Origin: Proteiniphilum sp. UBA1403
Lineage (GTDB): Bacteria; Bacteroidota; Bacteroidia; Bacteroidales; Dysgonomonadaceae
Direction: 5' to 3'
Length of the DNA: 64,000 nt
NCBI GenBank assembly: GCA_002305715.1
Contig: DBQD01000018.1
Location: 23,360-87,359, forward strand
Position 1 is the first letter of the stretch, and each line of letters starts with the position of its first letter. Positions 8,693 through 18,430 of this stretch are shown here, piece by piece. The notes under the pieces are model-generated. The model made no database searches and had not been told where the DNA came from. It was given only the letters and a program-made list of their open reading frames with translations. Both the position numbers and the translations under genes were made by a program.

Positions 8693-10117
8693 ATGATCAC
8701 CTTAAAGGAAAAAATTGCGTATGGTTTTGGCGATGCTGCCTCTTCCATGTTTTGGAAGATTTTTGGGATGTATTCCCTTTTCTTCTACACTGATGTGTTC
8801 GGCATTACCGCTGCTGCTGCCGGCACGATGTTCTTGATAGCCCGATTATGGGATTCATTTTTCGACCTTTTCGTCGGCATCATGAGTGACCGCACCAAAA
8901 CACGTTGGGGAAAATACCGTCCTTACCTACTTTGGTTTGCCATCCCGTTTGCCGTAATGGGGGTCATCACCTTCTTCACCCCCGATTTTAGTCAAACTGG
9001 AAAGTTGGTCTATGCGTACGTGACTTACTCATTGATGATGATTGTCTACTCACTCATCAATGTGCCATATGCATCGTTGTTGGGTGTTATCTCACCCGAT
9101 CCTCGTGAGCGGAATACGCTCTCCTCCTATCGAATGTCGTTTGCATTTATCGGTAGTTTCGTTACATTCATGTTGTTGCAGCCACTGATCGACTTCTTCT
9201 CTAAGCAATTTGGAGGAGAAGAGAATGTGGTGGCATTCCAGGTATCAGATGGATCAGTGAGCACGAATCCCATCGGTTGGGTCATGGGTGTTGGTGCTAT
9301 TGGATTACTTTGTATTGTCCTCTTCCTACTCTGTTTCTTCTGGACGAAAGAGCGTGTAGTACAGATAGAAGAGGAGGAAAAGGTGTCGGTTAAGAAAGAC
9401 TTGAAGAACTTGTTTCATAATGCTCCGTGGTGGATCCTTGTTGGTACCGGACTGGCGGCACTTCTTTTCAATGCCATCCGCGACAGCGTGGCCATTTATT
9501 ACTTCCGAGATTATGTACAGTCAAGCTACCGCATGACCGGAACGGGTTGGGATATGACCACCATTTACTTCCTGGTGGGACAGGCAGCCAACCTCCTAGG
9601 TGTGATGCTTGCACCTTCTCTCTCAACACGTTTTGGAAAACGGAGAACCTATATGATTGCGATATTGATGGCAGGTATACTGAGCACCAGCTTCTATTTT
9701 ATACCCAACAACATCGCATGGATCCTGGTCTTCCAATTCTTCATCTCAGTTTTTGCTGGTTATGTGCTGCCACTGCTTTGGTCCATGTTCTCTGACATTG
9801 TGGATCATCAGGAACTGCTTACCGGTCGCCGTGCAAGTGGATTGATCTTCTCCTCCTCTTCCATGTCGCAAAAATTAGGCTGGGCACTTGGAGCGGCATT
9901 GAGCGGCTGGGTGTTGGCTTACTTTAAATATGCTCCCGAAGCGTTACAGCAAAGTGCGGAAACCATACATGGTGAACATCTAATGATTTCTTTACTTCCT
10001 GCAATCTGTTGTCTTTTAGCATTCTTCGGCATGTACTTCTATCCTTTGACTGATAAAAAAGTGAAGGAGAATTTTGAGCAACTTGAGTCGAAGCGTGCTG
10101 CAATGTATATCAAGTAA
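8693..10117 (+). CDS. GPH-family (MelB-type) sugar:cation symporter
   Basis: 474 residues with about 12 hydrophobic segments and a central cytoplasmic loop. The N-terminus KIAYGFGDAASSMFWKIFG and the motif GIMSDRTKTRWGKYRPY in the loop after the second membrane segment are typical of the glycoside-pentoside-hexuronide family. It likely brings mannobiose and perhaps cellobiose or mixed disaccharides across the inner membrane, because it lies between two disaccharide phosphorylase genes in the same transcript. The exact ligand is inferred from context only. Confidence 0.88.
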   Translation: MITLKEKIAYGFGDAASSMFWKIFGMYSLFFYTDVFGITAAAAGTMFLIARLWDSFFDLFVGIMSDRTKTRWGKYRPYLLWFAIPFAVMGVITFFTPDFSQTGKLVYAYVTYSLMMIVYSLINVPYASLLGVISPDPRERNTLSSYRMSFAFIGSFVTFMLLQPLIDFFSKQFGGEENVVAFQVSDGSVSTNPIGWVMGVGAIGLLCIVLFLLCFFWTKERVVQIEEEEKVSVKKDLKNLFHNAPWWILVGTGLAALLFNAIRDSVAIYYFRDYVQSSYRMTGTGWDMTTIYFLVGQAANLLGVMLAPSLSTRFGKRRTYMIAILMAGILSTSFYFIPNNIAWILVFQFFISVFAGYVLPLLWSMFSDIVDHQELLTGRRASGLIFSSSSMSQKLGWALGAALSGWVLAYFKYAPEALQQSAETIHGEHLMISLLPAICCLLAFFGMYFYPLTDKKVKENFEQLESKRAAMYIK

Positions 10118-10141
10118 TTTGTCACACTTAAACAGAGTATT

Positions 10142-12577
10142 ATGCAATACGGTTATTTCGATGATATACGGCGAGAATATGTGATAACAAATCCCCGCAC
10201 CCCCTGGCCCTGGATCAATTACCTGGGCAACGAAGACTTCTTCGGTCTTATTTCCAACACAGCAGGGGGGTATGCTTTCTATAAAGATGCAAAATTCCGA
10301 CGAATCATTCGCTATCGTTACAACAATGTGCCAATGGATAGTGGAGGAAGGTACTTCTACATTCGTGAAGGAAGCAGTGTCTGGAGTCCCGGCTGGAAAC
10401 CTTGCAAAACCGAACTCGATCGCTATGAGTGTCGCCATGGTATGGGATATACTACTATTACTGGTGCTAAAAATGATCTGGAGGTGGAGCTGTTGTTTTT
10501 TGTCCCCCTGCAGACTTGGGCTGAGGTACAGAAGGTGACGCTGCACAACACGAGTAAGGAAGTCAAGAAGGTGCAACTTTTCTCGTTCGTGGAATGGTGT
10601 CTTTGGAATGCGGCCACCGATATGGAGAACTTTCAGCGAAACTTCTCTACGGGTGAGGTGGAGGTAGATGGCTCGGTCATCTACCATAAGACTGAGTACA
10701 GAGAACGACGCAATCATTACGCCTACTACTCTGTGAACCATACTATACAGGGATTTGATACGGATCGTGAGTCATTCTTTGGACTTTACAACGGTTTTGA
10801 TGAACCTCAAACGGTGTTGGAGGGAAAGCCTCGCAATAGTGTGGCTCATGGCTGGTCCCCCATTGCTTCTCACTACCTCGAGATTGAGTTGAAACCGGGT
10901 GAAAGAAAGGAGTTGGTCTTTCTTTTGGGTTATGTTGAGAACGAGCAGGAAGAGAAATGGGAGAGTCTGGGTGTCATAAACAAAGAAAAGGCCAAAAAGA
11001 CGATCTCTTGTTTTGATAGCGTTGAGAAGGTAAATGATGCCTTTGCAGCTCTCCGTTCCTATTGGGATCAGCTGCTCGGTAATTTCAATGTCAAGACAGG
11101 CGAAGAGAAACTGGACCGGATGGTGAATATCTGGAACCAATACCAGTGCATGGTCACCTTTTGTTTCTCCCGCTCTGCATCCTACTTTGAAAGCGGTATC
11201 GGGAGAGGAATGGGATTTCGTGACTCCAACCAAGACCTACTTGGCTTTGTCCACCAGATTCCTGAACGGGCGCGTGAACGAATCATCGATATTGCTTCAA
11301 CTCAGTTTCCAGATGGATCTTGTTATCACCAGTACCAACCACTCACCAAAAAGGGGAACAATGAAATTGGTGGCGGCTTCAACGATGACCCACTCTGGCT
11401 CATCTTAGGTACCACAGCCTATATTAAGGAGACAGGCGATTTTGGAATTCTCGATGAAGCAGTACCATTCGACAACGAACCCGGTTCTGAGAAGTCGCTT
11501 TTCGATCATCTGTCGATATCATTCAACCATGTGATTCACAATCTAGGCCCACATGGGTTACCTCTTATTGGTCGTGCAGATTGGAACGACTGCCTAAACC
11601 TCAACTGCTTCTCGAATGACCCCAACGAGAGTTTCCAGACAACCGAGAATAAGAGCGAGGGCTCTAAGGCAGAAAGTATCATGATTGCTGGTCTGTTTGT
11701 CGTCACCGGTCGTGAGTATGCAGAACTTTGTTCGCATATCGGAAATATGGAAGAGGTCGCAAGGGTGAATAACCATGTCGATCAGATGTTGGAAGCCATC
11801 AAGCAGCATGGCTGGGATGGTGAATGGTTCCTGCGTGCCTACGACTATTTTGGCAACAAGATAGGGTCAAAGGAAAATATTGAGGGTCAGATTTTTATTG
11901 AATCCAATGGTTGGTGTGGCATAGCCGGTATCGGGCAGGAACAAGGAATGACCGAAAAAGCACTCAATGCCGTAAAGGAAAGGCTCGATTGCGAATATGG
12001 CATTGTGCTTAACAACCCGGCTTACACACAATATTATATAGGATATGGTGAGATTTCGAGTTATCCCCAGGGATACAAAGAGAATGCAGGTGTTTTCTGC
12101 CATAATAATCCTTGGATCATTATTGCAGAAACTGTGCTAGGAAGGGGAGATCGTGCGTGGGAGTACTTCCGCAAGATTTGTCCCTCCTATACAGAGGATA
12201 GGAGCGATCTACATAAGGTGGAGCCCTATGTCTATGCGCAAATGATTGCCGGTAAGGATGCTTTCCGACCGGGTGAAGCCAAAAATTCTTGGCTGACAGG
12301 CACAGCTGCATGGAACTTCTATACGATATCGCAATACATTCTTGGCATCAAACCAACTTATAACGGACTGCTCATTAACCCCTGTATTTCACCCGAATGG
12401 GATGGTTACCAAGTTACTCGTAAGTTTCGTGGGGCAACCTACCACATTACCGTGAAGAATCCCCATAATAGAATGAAAGGCGTGTCGGTTATGAAACTCA
12501 ACGGGGTGCCTGTTTCTACCAATATGATACCTCTTCAAGCGACTGGTAGCAGCTGTGAGGTAGAAGTGATACTTTGA
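10142..12577 (+). CDS. GH94 cellobiose/cello-oligosaccharide phosphorylase
   Basis: 811 residues, no signal peptide. The N-terminal beta-sandwich (about 1-285) carries TPWPWINYLGNEDFFG; the (alpha/alpha)6 barrel follows, with the catalytic acid in GGGFNDDPLW (Asp415/Asp416) and the strongly conserved GRADWNDCLNL. Length and motifs match cellobiose phosphorylases, which convert cellobiose and phosphate to glucose 1-phosphate and glucose. Within a mannan-type operon this handles the glucose-glucose links left from glucomannan. The stop overlaps the TTG extension of the next frame, so the two genes are tightly coupled. Longer cellodextrins as substrate cannot be excluded. Confidence 0.88.
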   Translation: MQYGYFDDIRREYVITNPRTPWPWINYLGNEDFFGLISNTAGGYAFYKDAKFRRIIRYRYNNVPMDSGGRYFYIREGSSVWSPGWKPCKTELDRYECRHGMGYTTITGAKNDLEVELLFFVPLQTWAEVQKVTLHNTSKEVKKVQLFSFVEWCLWNAATDMENFQRNFSTGEVEVDGSVIYHKTEYRERRNHYAYYSVNHTIQGFDTDRESFFGLYNGFDEPQTVLEGKPRNSVAHGWSPIASHYLEIELKPGERKELVFLLGYVENEQEEKWESLGVINKEKAKKTISCFDSVEKVNDAFAALRSYWDQLLGNFNVKTGEEKLDRMVNIWNQYQCMVTFCFSRSASYFESGIGRGMGFRDSNQDLLGFVHQIPERARERIIDIASTQFPDGSCYHQYQPLTKKGNNEIGGGFNDDPLWLILGTTAYIKETGDFGILDEAVPFDNEPGSEKSLFDHLSISFNHVIHNLGPHGLPLIGRADWNDCLNLNCFSNDPNESFQTTENKSEGSKAESIMIAGLFVVTGREYAELCSHIGNMEEVARVNNHVDQMLEAIKQHGWDGEWFLRAYDYFGNKIGSKENIEGQIFIESNGWCGIAGIGQEQGMTEKALNAVKERLDCEYGIVLNNPAYTQYYIGYGEISSYPQGYKENAGVFCHNNPWIIIAETVLGRGDRAWEYFRKICPSYTEDRSDLHKVEPYVYAQMIAGKDAFRPGEAKNSWLTGTAAWNFYTISQYILGIKPTYNGLLINPCISPEWDGYQVTRKFRGATYHITVKNPHNRMKGVSVMKLNGVPVSTNMIPLQATGSSCEVEVIL

Positions 12578-12588
12578 GAAAGGATGCG

Positions 12589-13785
12589 ATGATGAAACTC
12601 AACCAATTAAAAAAAGAAGTTCGAAAGGAGCTGATCGACAATATCCTTCCTTTTTGGATAAGTAAGATGAAAGATATGGACCGGGGAGGCTACTATGGTC
12701 GCATGACCGGTTTGAATGAACTCATTCCTGAAGCTCCAAAAGGGGGCATACTTCATGCCCGTATTTTATGGACATTTTCTTCGGCTGCCCTTCATCTGCA
12801 TTCAGATAAATACCTTGCAGAGGCAAATGAAGTTTACACCTACCTGGTGGATCACTTTTTTGATGAAACGTATGGGGGCACTTACTGGATGCTCCATGTC
12901 GATGGTACACCTGCCAACATGAAAAAACAGATTTACAGCCAAGCTTTCGTACTGTATGCCCTCGCCGAATTCTATCGTGCGAGTGAACATGAGGAGGCAC
13001 GCGACAAAGCTAAAGAGCTCTTCCGACTGATTGAAGAGCACAGTTACGATAAACAGGGCAATGGATACTTTGAAGCCTATAGTCGAGATTGGATGATACT
13101 CGATGATTTGCGACTAAGTGAAAAGGATGCGAACGAAAAGAAGACGATGAACACCCATCTTCATTTGTTGGAGGCCTACACCAACCTCTACCGGATATGG
13201 CCGGATAAATATGTGGCTAGGCAGCTGAAGAATCTAATCGATATCTTTCTTGAAAAAATAATCGATCCGGAGAGCGGTCACCTCAACTTATTCTTCGATG
13301 AGGAGTGGAACTGTAAATCTTCTCGTTACTCCTATGGCCATGATATTGAAGCCTCATGGTTGATAGAGGAGGCAGCTCTGGTTCTGGGCGATGAGGCATT
13401 GATCCGGAAACTGAAACCGGTCACACTTCGTATTGCTGAAGCTGCGGCAGAGGGGTTGACAAAAAAGGGGTCACTCATTAACGAACGAGACTTTGTTACG
13501 GGTCATCTGGATGAGTGGAGCGACTGGTGGCCACAGGCAGAGGCTGTAGTTGGTTTTTTCAATGCATGGCAGCTTTCGGGTGATCGGCGTTATCTAGACA
13601 AAGTCTATTGCAGTTGGAAGTTTATCAAAGAAAATCTTGTAGACAATGAGAGTGGAGAGTGGTTCTGGTCGGTCTCTCCCCAAGGTGAGAAAGACCGGGT
13701 GAACGACAAGGCCGGCTTCTGGAAATGCCCCTACCACAACAGTCGCATGTGCCTGGAGCTGATTGAGCGGATCAAAGAGGAGTGA
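12589..13785 (+). CDS. Cellobiose 2-epimerase (AGE superfamily)
   Basis: About 398 residues from ATG at 12589. An in-frame TTG at 12574 would overlap the previous gene, and I prefer the ATG, which gives an N-terminus like known enzymes and lies behind a GAGAAAGGA stretch. It is an (alpha/alpha)6 barrel protein with the family residues Arg in HARILWTFS, His in NTHLHLLEAY, His in YSYGHDIEASWL, Trp/Asp in DEWSDWWPQAEA and His in KCPYHNSRM. It epimerises the reducing glucose or mannose of beta-1,4 disaccharides, turning mannobiose into mannosylglucose for the GH130 phosphorylase. It is cytoplasmic (no leader). N-acyl-glucosamine epimerase is the main alternative name, but context argues for disaccharides. 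Confidence 0.9.
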   Translation: MMKLNQLKKEVRKELIDNILPFWISKMKDMDRGGYYGRMTGLNELIPEAPKGGILHARILWTFSSAALHLHSDKYLAEANEVYTYLVDHFFDETYGGTYWMLHVDGTPANMKKQIYSQAFVLYALAEFYRASEHEEARDKAKELFRLIEEHSYDKQGNGYFEAYSRDWMILDDLRLSEKDANEKKTMNTHLHLLEAYTNLYRIWPDKYVARQLKNLIDIFLEKIIDPESGHLNLFFDEEWNCKSSRYSYGHDIEASWLIEEAALVLGDEALIRKLKPVTLRIAEAAAEGLTKKGSLINERDFVTGHLDEWSDWWPQAEAVVGFFNAWQLSGDRRYLDKVYCSWKFIKENLVDNESGEWFWSVSPQGEKDRVNDKAGFWKCPYHNSRMCLELIERIKEE

Positions 13786-13846
13786 CGTGACGAACTATTC
13801 CGATTGAATGAACATGAAAAACGGTAATAATTTAACATTTAGATAG

Positions 13847-14866
13847 ATGAAAAAAAACAGTGTGATTTTTACAATGCTACTATTGCTGTCAGTAGTGGTA
13901 TCTTGCGGTGAGCGACAAAAAGCGAACAAATCAGGTGAGGGAGCCGATTCAACGGTGGTGCTACGTAACGGACAGTTGCAGGTAATCGGTACACAGCTCT
14001 GTAACGAGCAAGGAGAGCCGTTCATACTACGTGGAGCCAGTCTGGGTTGGCATAACCTTTGGCCCCGTTTTTATAACAAACAGGCGGTATCGTGGTTGGC
14101 AGACGACTGGAAATGCACCGTTGTAAGAGCTGCCATGGGGCTGGAGATTGAGGACAATTATCGCGAGAACCCCGATTTTGCAATGCAGTGCATCACTCCC
14201 GTAATTGAAGGGGCCATAGAGAAGGGGATTTATGTTATTATCGACTTCCATGCACACAAGAAATATACCGAAGAGGCGAAGACATTTTTTGCAGAGATGG
14301 CAACAAAATATGGAAAACACCCCAATGTGATTTATGAAATCTGGAATGAGCCCGATTACTTTGAGTGGGATGAGGTGAAGGCCTACTCAGAAGAGGTGAT
14401 TGAGGTTATCAGAACCATTGATCCCGATAACATCATATTAGTGGGTAGTCCCCATTGGGATCAAGATCTCCACTTGGTGGCTGCCGATCCCATTCAAAAT
14501 GTGAGCAACATTATGTACACCATGCACTTTTATGCGGCCACTCATGAGGCATGGCTGCGTGAAAGAACTGACGCAGCCATTGCTGACGGAATCCCCATTT
14601 TTGTGTCTGAATGCGGTGGCTCAGAAGCCAATGGCGACGGACGCTTGGGTGTAGAAGAGTGGGAGACCTATGTGGAGTGGATGGAGAGTCGCAAAATCAG
14701 TTGGGTTGCATGGTCGGTTTCCGATAAAAACGAAACATGCTCTATGCTCTTGCCTCGTGCTTCGGATGAAGGAAACTGGACAGAGGATCTCCTCAAACCA
14801 TGGGGTGTACTGACACGCAATTCAATACGAAATCACAGTGATTTACCAATTAAAACGATTTTATAA
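13847..14866 (+). CDS. GH5 (subfamily 2-like) endo-beta-1,4-glucanase lipoprotein
   Basis: 339 residues; leader ending at Cys20 (VVVSC). Catalytic Glu168 in IYEIWNEP is the acid/base and Glu255 in FVSECGGS the nucleophile. The start of the barrel (GEPFILRGASLGWHNLW) and VIIDFHAH match cellulase-type GH5 rather than GH5 mannanases. It would cut glucose-glucose bonds within glucomannan or cellulose-like chains at the surface, supplying cello-oligosaccharides for the GH94 enzyme. It is the last gene of the operon, 61 bases after the epimerase. The protein has no carbohydrate-binding module. Confidence 0.88.
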   Translation: MKKNSVIFTMLLLLSVVVSCGERQKANKSGEGADSTVVLRNGQLQVIGTQLCNEQGEPFILRGASLGWHNLWPRFYNKQAVSWLADDWKCTVVRAAMGLEIEDNYRENPDFAMQCITPVIEGAIEKGIYVIIDFHAHKKYTEEAKTFFAEMATKYGKHPNVIYEIWNEPDYFEWDEVKAYSEEVIEVIRTIDPDNIILVGSPHWDQDLHLVAADPIQNVSNIMYTMHFYAATHEAWLRERTDAAIADGIPIFVSECGGSEANGDGRLGVEEWETYVEWMESRKISWVAWSVSDKNETCSMLLPRASDEGNWTEDLLKPWGVLTRNSIRNHSDLPIKTIL

Positions 14867-14959
14867 TAACCTCAAACTTGGTAAAAAAGGGAATTTATAA
14901 AATAAGGAGGGTGATTGAAATATTCTGTTTCGCTCTCTGTTTTAATGAAGTAAAAAGAA

Positions 14960-14997
14960 ACCCACTAGTTTAAAGGTATACCTTCAAACTAGTGGGT
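14960..14997 (-). terminator. Rho-independent terminator of the kdu/exuT operon
   Basis: A 12-bp perfect stem (ACCCACTAGTTT and its complement) encloses a second short palindrome AAGGTATACCTT. On the minus strand it is followed by TTTCTTTTTA, so it stops transcription coming from exuT, whose stop is 60 bases away. On the plus strand the tail is A-rich, so the GH5 end is only weakly covered. Confidence 0.85.
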
Positions 14998-15057
14998 AAA
15001 AACAACTAGCTTGGTAAAAACCTGTTAAGGATACTTATAGCTAGTCACCTTTTCATG

Positions 15058-16518
15058 TTAGTATTTTATCAGTTTATACTTTGGAACCAATGCCTTCATA
15101 AAACACCATCCAATTAAGTATGCAACTGCACAAATACAGAAGATAATGAAATATCCGGCTGGTTTTCCCTCGAAATTAAGGAATTTCATATTTGTTTCAC
15201 CAGCATATACGAATAGGTTTCCAGCTCCTTTTTGTAGTATCATGGATCCAATTCCACCAGCCATGCCACCAATACCGGTCACTGTTGCAATAGCACCTTG
15301 TGGGAACATGTCACCGATAGTTGAAAAGAGGTTAGCGCTCCACGCTTGGTGTGCAGCGCAACCAATTGAGATCAATAATACAGGTATCCAGGCAGCATTT
15401 TTACCAAAATGGGCGAATTCCATTCCAAGAGGTTGGGCAAGCAGTACAGCCAGAGGGAAGAATGCAAAAATAAGCATAGCTTTCATACGGGCAGCGTATG
15501 GATTTTGTCCACTTCTATTGATGAAGATAGTAGGTAGTTTACCTCCTAAGATTGAGAGGACAGTAACAATAGCGTATAGTGTGAAGATCAAGGCCATTCC
15601 CAGTCCTTCTGAGGTCTTGATGTTAAACTGCATATTCAGGTAAGATGGTGTCCAGAATAAGAAAAACCACCATACTCCGTCGGTCATGAACTTACCTACT
15701 GCAAAAGCCCATGTCTGTTTGTATGAGAAACATTTCCAGAATGGTATCTTATTATCGTTCTTTTTGTTCTCTTCTTCCGTTTTCTCCCGTTTATCTTGCT
15801 CAATATATTCGAGTTCCAAAGCATTCACGTGCTTACTTTTTGTAGGCTTATCGTAAAGGAACACCCAAAATCCCATCCATATAAATCCCAATGCACCGAT
15901 TATAATAAATGCCATTTCCCAACTAAAGAGTTTGGCGAGTGGTGGTATTGTCAGAGGTGCAAAAAGTGCCCCAATGGATGCACCTGCATTAAAGATGGAA
16001 GTTGCATAAGCACGGTCTTTTTTGGGGAAGTATTCAGCAGTTGCTTTTATAGCTGCTGGGAAGTTGCCGGCTTCACCTAATGCTAGAATTCCACGTGCTA
16101 CGAGAAAACACCACATGCTTATCGTGGCTATCACTACGGCTGTGTCACCAGTTGCAGCAGCCAGTTCTGCTGCAGAGCTTAGGCCTACAAAATGTTCTGT
16201 TATGACACCGCAGACAGCGTGTAGGCAGGCTCCAACACTCCATACCCCTATAGCCCAGAGAAATCCTTTCTTGGTTCCCATCCATTCAACGAAACGACCT
16301 GCAAAAAGCATGCAGATGGCATAAAAGATTGAGAAGAACGACGTGATTGTGCCGTAATGCGACTCATTCCAATGAAACTCGGGTTTGATAAACTCATCCC
16401 AGGTAAGTGACAAGACCTGTCGGTCGAGGTAGTTGATAGTCGTTGCAAAAAATAACATGGCAACGATAGTCCATCGGAAACTTGTCATTTTTCCGGCTTG
16501 TTGTTGTGTGTGAATCAT
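15058..16518 (-). CDS. exuT: ExuT-type hexuronate transporter (MFS, anion:cation symporter family)
   Basis: 486 residues with about 12 membrane segments. The N-terminus RWTIVAMLFFATTINYLDR is the hallmark of the ACS family (ExuT, GudP, GarP), followed by the motif A loop (RFVEWMGTKKGF) and LGEAGNFPAAIKATAEYFP. It imports galacturonate or glucuronate with protons. It is last in the kduI-kduD-DUF4861-kdgK-eda-exuT transcript and is followed by a strong terminator. Bacteroidetes versions carry a longer central loop (about residues 230-270) rich in charged residues, as here. Whether it also carries unsaturated uronates is unknown. A second Met at position 11 could be the true start. Confidence 0.9.
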   Translation of the reverse strand: MIHTQQQAGKMTSFRWTIVAMLFFATTINYLDRQVLSLTWDEFIKPEFHWNESHYGTITSFFSIFYAICMLFAGRFVEWMGTKKGFLWAIGVWSVGACLHAVCGVITEHFVGLSSAAELAAATGDTAVVIATISMWCFLVARGILALGEAGNFPAAIKATAEYFPKKDRAYATSIFNAGASIGALFAPLTIPPLAKLFSWEMAFIIIGALGFIWMGFWVFLYDKPTKSKHVNALELEYIEQDKREKTEEENKKNDNKIPFWKCFSYKQTWAFAVGKFMTDGVWWFFLFWTPSYLNMQFNIKTSEGLGMALIFTLYAIVTVLSILGGKLPTIFINRSGQNPYAARMKAMLIFAFFPLAVLLAQPLGMEFAHFGKNAAWIPVLLISIGCAAHQAWSANLFSTIGDMFPQGAIATVTGIGGMAGGIGSMILQKGAGNLFVYAGETNMKFLNFEGKPAGYFIIFCICAVAYLIGWCFMKALVPKYKLIKY

Positions 16519-16562
16519 TTGTTAATTTGTTTTAGGCTACTATTATTTATTTGATATTTGGT

Positions 16563-17237
16563 TTAGGCGTGTTTTATCTTCTTTACAAAGGTGATGCATT
16601 CTCGGCATAATTGGGTAATTCTCTTCCATTCTCCATTTTTCAACACCTCTTTTGGGAAAAGGTTAGAACCAATTCCTACGGCAGTTACACCGGCATTGAA
16701 CCAGGCTGAAAGATTATCTTCAGTCGGTTCCACACCGCCAGTTACCATGATCTTGGACCAAGGCATGGGACCTTTGATATTTTTAACGAACGAAGGACCT
16801 CCCACGTTGCCACCAGGGAATACCTTTACAATTTCTGCACCCAGCTCCTGTGCCAGTCCTATTTCACTCGTGGTAGCACAACCGGGTGAGTAGGCTATCT
16901 GTCGGCGATTGCATACTTTAAAGATATCGGGGTTTAGTAGCGGTCCCACAACAAAGTTCGCTCCCAACTGGATATAAAGTGCTGCGCTAGGTGCGTCAAC
17001 AATTGAACCTATTCCCAGTATCATCTCAGGGCATTCCTTGTCGGCCCACTTCACCAGCTCAGCAAACACTTCATGGGCAAAGTCGCCCCGATTGGTGAAT
17101 TCAAAAGCACGAATTCCCCCTTCGTAGCATGCTTTCACCACATTCTTTACCACTTCAACATTGGCATGGTAGAACACAGGTACTATACCGGTCTCTTCAA
17201 TTGTTTGGTATACATGTAGTCTGGAAAATTTTGCCAT
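16563..17237 (-). CDS. eda: 2-dehydro-3-deoxy-phosphogluconate (KDPG) aldolase
   Basis: 224 residues, class I aldolase barrel. The Schiff-base lysine is Lys138 in EIVKVFPGG, the general base Glu46 in AFEFTNRGD, and the strand YSPGCATTSEIGLA carries the conserved Pro-Gly-Cys. It splits KDPG into pyruvate and glyceraldehyde 3-phosphate, the last step after the kinase encoded 119 bases upstream. The protein is cytoplasmic. Many annotations add 4-hydroxy-2-oxoglutarate aldolase activity. Confidence 0.94.
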   Translation of the reverse strand: MAKFSRLHVYQTIEETGIVPVFYHANVEVVKNVVKACYEGGIRAFEFTNRGDFAHEVFAELVKWADKECPEMILGIGSIVDAPSAALYIQLGANFVVGPLLNPDIFKVCNRRQIAYSPGCATTSEIGLAQELGAEIVKVFPGGNVGGPSFVKNIKGPMPWSKIMVTGGVEPTEDNLSAWFNAGVTAVGIGSNLFPKEVLKNGEWKRITQLCRECITFVKKIKHA

Positions 17238-17356
17238 AGTATATAATTTTCAGCTTTTCGTTGTCTGTATTCGTTATTTGTTACTTATTAACATTCAGTC
17301 TATGTATCAACTTCTGTAGGCGTACTTGCCCACATTGATACGTTCATGAAAGGGTC

Positions 17357-18394
17357 TCATCGTACAACCCGACCCGATCCATCGCCTCTCATCAGTGTTT
17401 CCACCTCTGCAACGCTAACCAGGTTGAAGTCGCCATATATGGTATGTTTGAGACAAGATGCTGCCACAGCAAAGTCCAGAGCTTTCTGGTCATCACCTTC
17501 ATAGGAGAGCAGTCCGTAGATTAATCCACCCATGAAGGAGTCACCACCACCCACTCTGTCAACGATGTGAGTAATGTCATACCTTTTCGATTGATATAGC
17601 TTGTCTGAATACAAGCATCCACCCCATGTATTGTGGTTGGCATTGATGGATCCACGCAGGGTGATGATCACCTTCCTTGCCCGTGGGAATCTCAGCTTCA
17701 ATTGCTTGCATACCGATTCAAACTCGGCTGCATCGACCTCACCACCGGTATGCTCCACTTGAAATCCCTCCGGTTTAATACCGAATACCTTTTCAGCATC
17801 TTCCTCATTGCCCAAGATCACATCGCAACCCTCAACCAGCGCTGGCATGATTTCCGATGCTTTTTTTCCATATTTCCAGAGATTCTTCCGGTAATTGAGG
17901 TCGCAAGATACGGTTATTCCCATTTCATTAGCTGTTTGAATAGCTTCGAGACAAGCATCTGCTGCACCTTGTGAAAGAGCCGGAGTGATACCGGTCCAGT
18001 GGAACCAAGTGGCATCTTTCAGAATCTCTCTCCAGTTGAACATCCCTTTTCCCACCTCGGCGATGGAGGAATTAGCACGGTCGTACACCACTTTCGAGGG
18101 ACGAGCCACAGCGCCTGTTTCGAGGAAGTAGATGCCTACGCGTTCACCACCACGAAGAATCTGGTTGGTCCTTACATTATATTTGCGAAGTTCGGCGATA
18201 CACCAGTCGGCAATCTCATTTTTTGGTAGGCGGGTTACAAAATCGACCGGAATACCGTAGTTCGCGAGTGATACGGCCACATTGGCCTCACCTCCACCAA
18301 AAGTGGCTGTCAGGCTATCAGACTGAATAAAACGTTTATATCCGGGTGTGGCCAGACGCAACATGATCTCGCCAAATGTGACTACTTTCTGCAT
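17357..18394 (-). CDS. kdgK: 2-dehydro-3-deoxygluconate (KDG) kinase
   Basis: 345 residues, PfkB/ribokinase fold. Substrate loop FGGGEANVAVSLANYG (about 32-47), ATP site with catalytic Asp285 in DRVGGGDSFMGG. It phosphorylates KDG to KDPG. The position between the KDG-forming kduI/kduD genes and the KDPG aldolase makes this assignment firm. Compare the divergent PfkB kinase in the uxaC operon, which lacks the GGGEAN loop. The C-terminus ends with a short basic tail. The preceding gene stop is 36 bases upstream. Confidence 0.93.
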   Translation of the reverse strand: MQKVVTFGEIMLRLATPGYKRFIQSDSLTATFGGGEANVAVSLANYGIPVDFVTRLPKNEIADWCIAELRKYNVRTNQILRGGERVGIYFLETGAVARPSKVVYDRANSSIAEVGKGMFNWREILKDATWFHWTGITPALSQGAADACLEAIQTANEMGITVSCDLNYRKNLWKYGKKASEIMPALVEGCDVILGNEEDAEKVFGIKPEGFQVEHTGGEVDAAEFESVCKQLKLRFPRARKVIITLRGSINANHNTWGGCLYSDKLYQSKRYDITHIVDRVGGGDSFMGGLIYGLLSYEGDDQKALDFAVAASCLKHTIYGDFNLVSVAEVETLMRGDGSGRVVR

Positions 18395-18430
18395 TTCTGT
18401 TTATTTGATGATGAGTCTGTTCTATTTGTT

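Noticed and set aside
10016..10741. 241-residue minus-strand open frame opposite the transporter and GH94 genes
   Set aside because: It crosses two confident genes on the other strand and has no domain-like sequence.
12574..12588. TTG start of the cellobiose 2-epimerase
   Set aside because: ATG 12589 gives a family-like N-terminus and avoids overlap with the GH94 stop.
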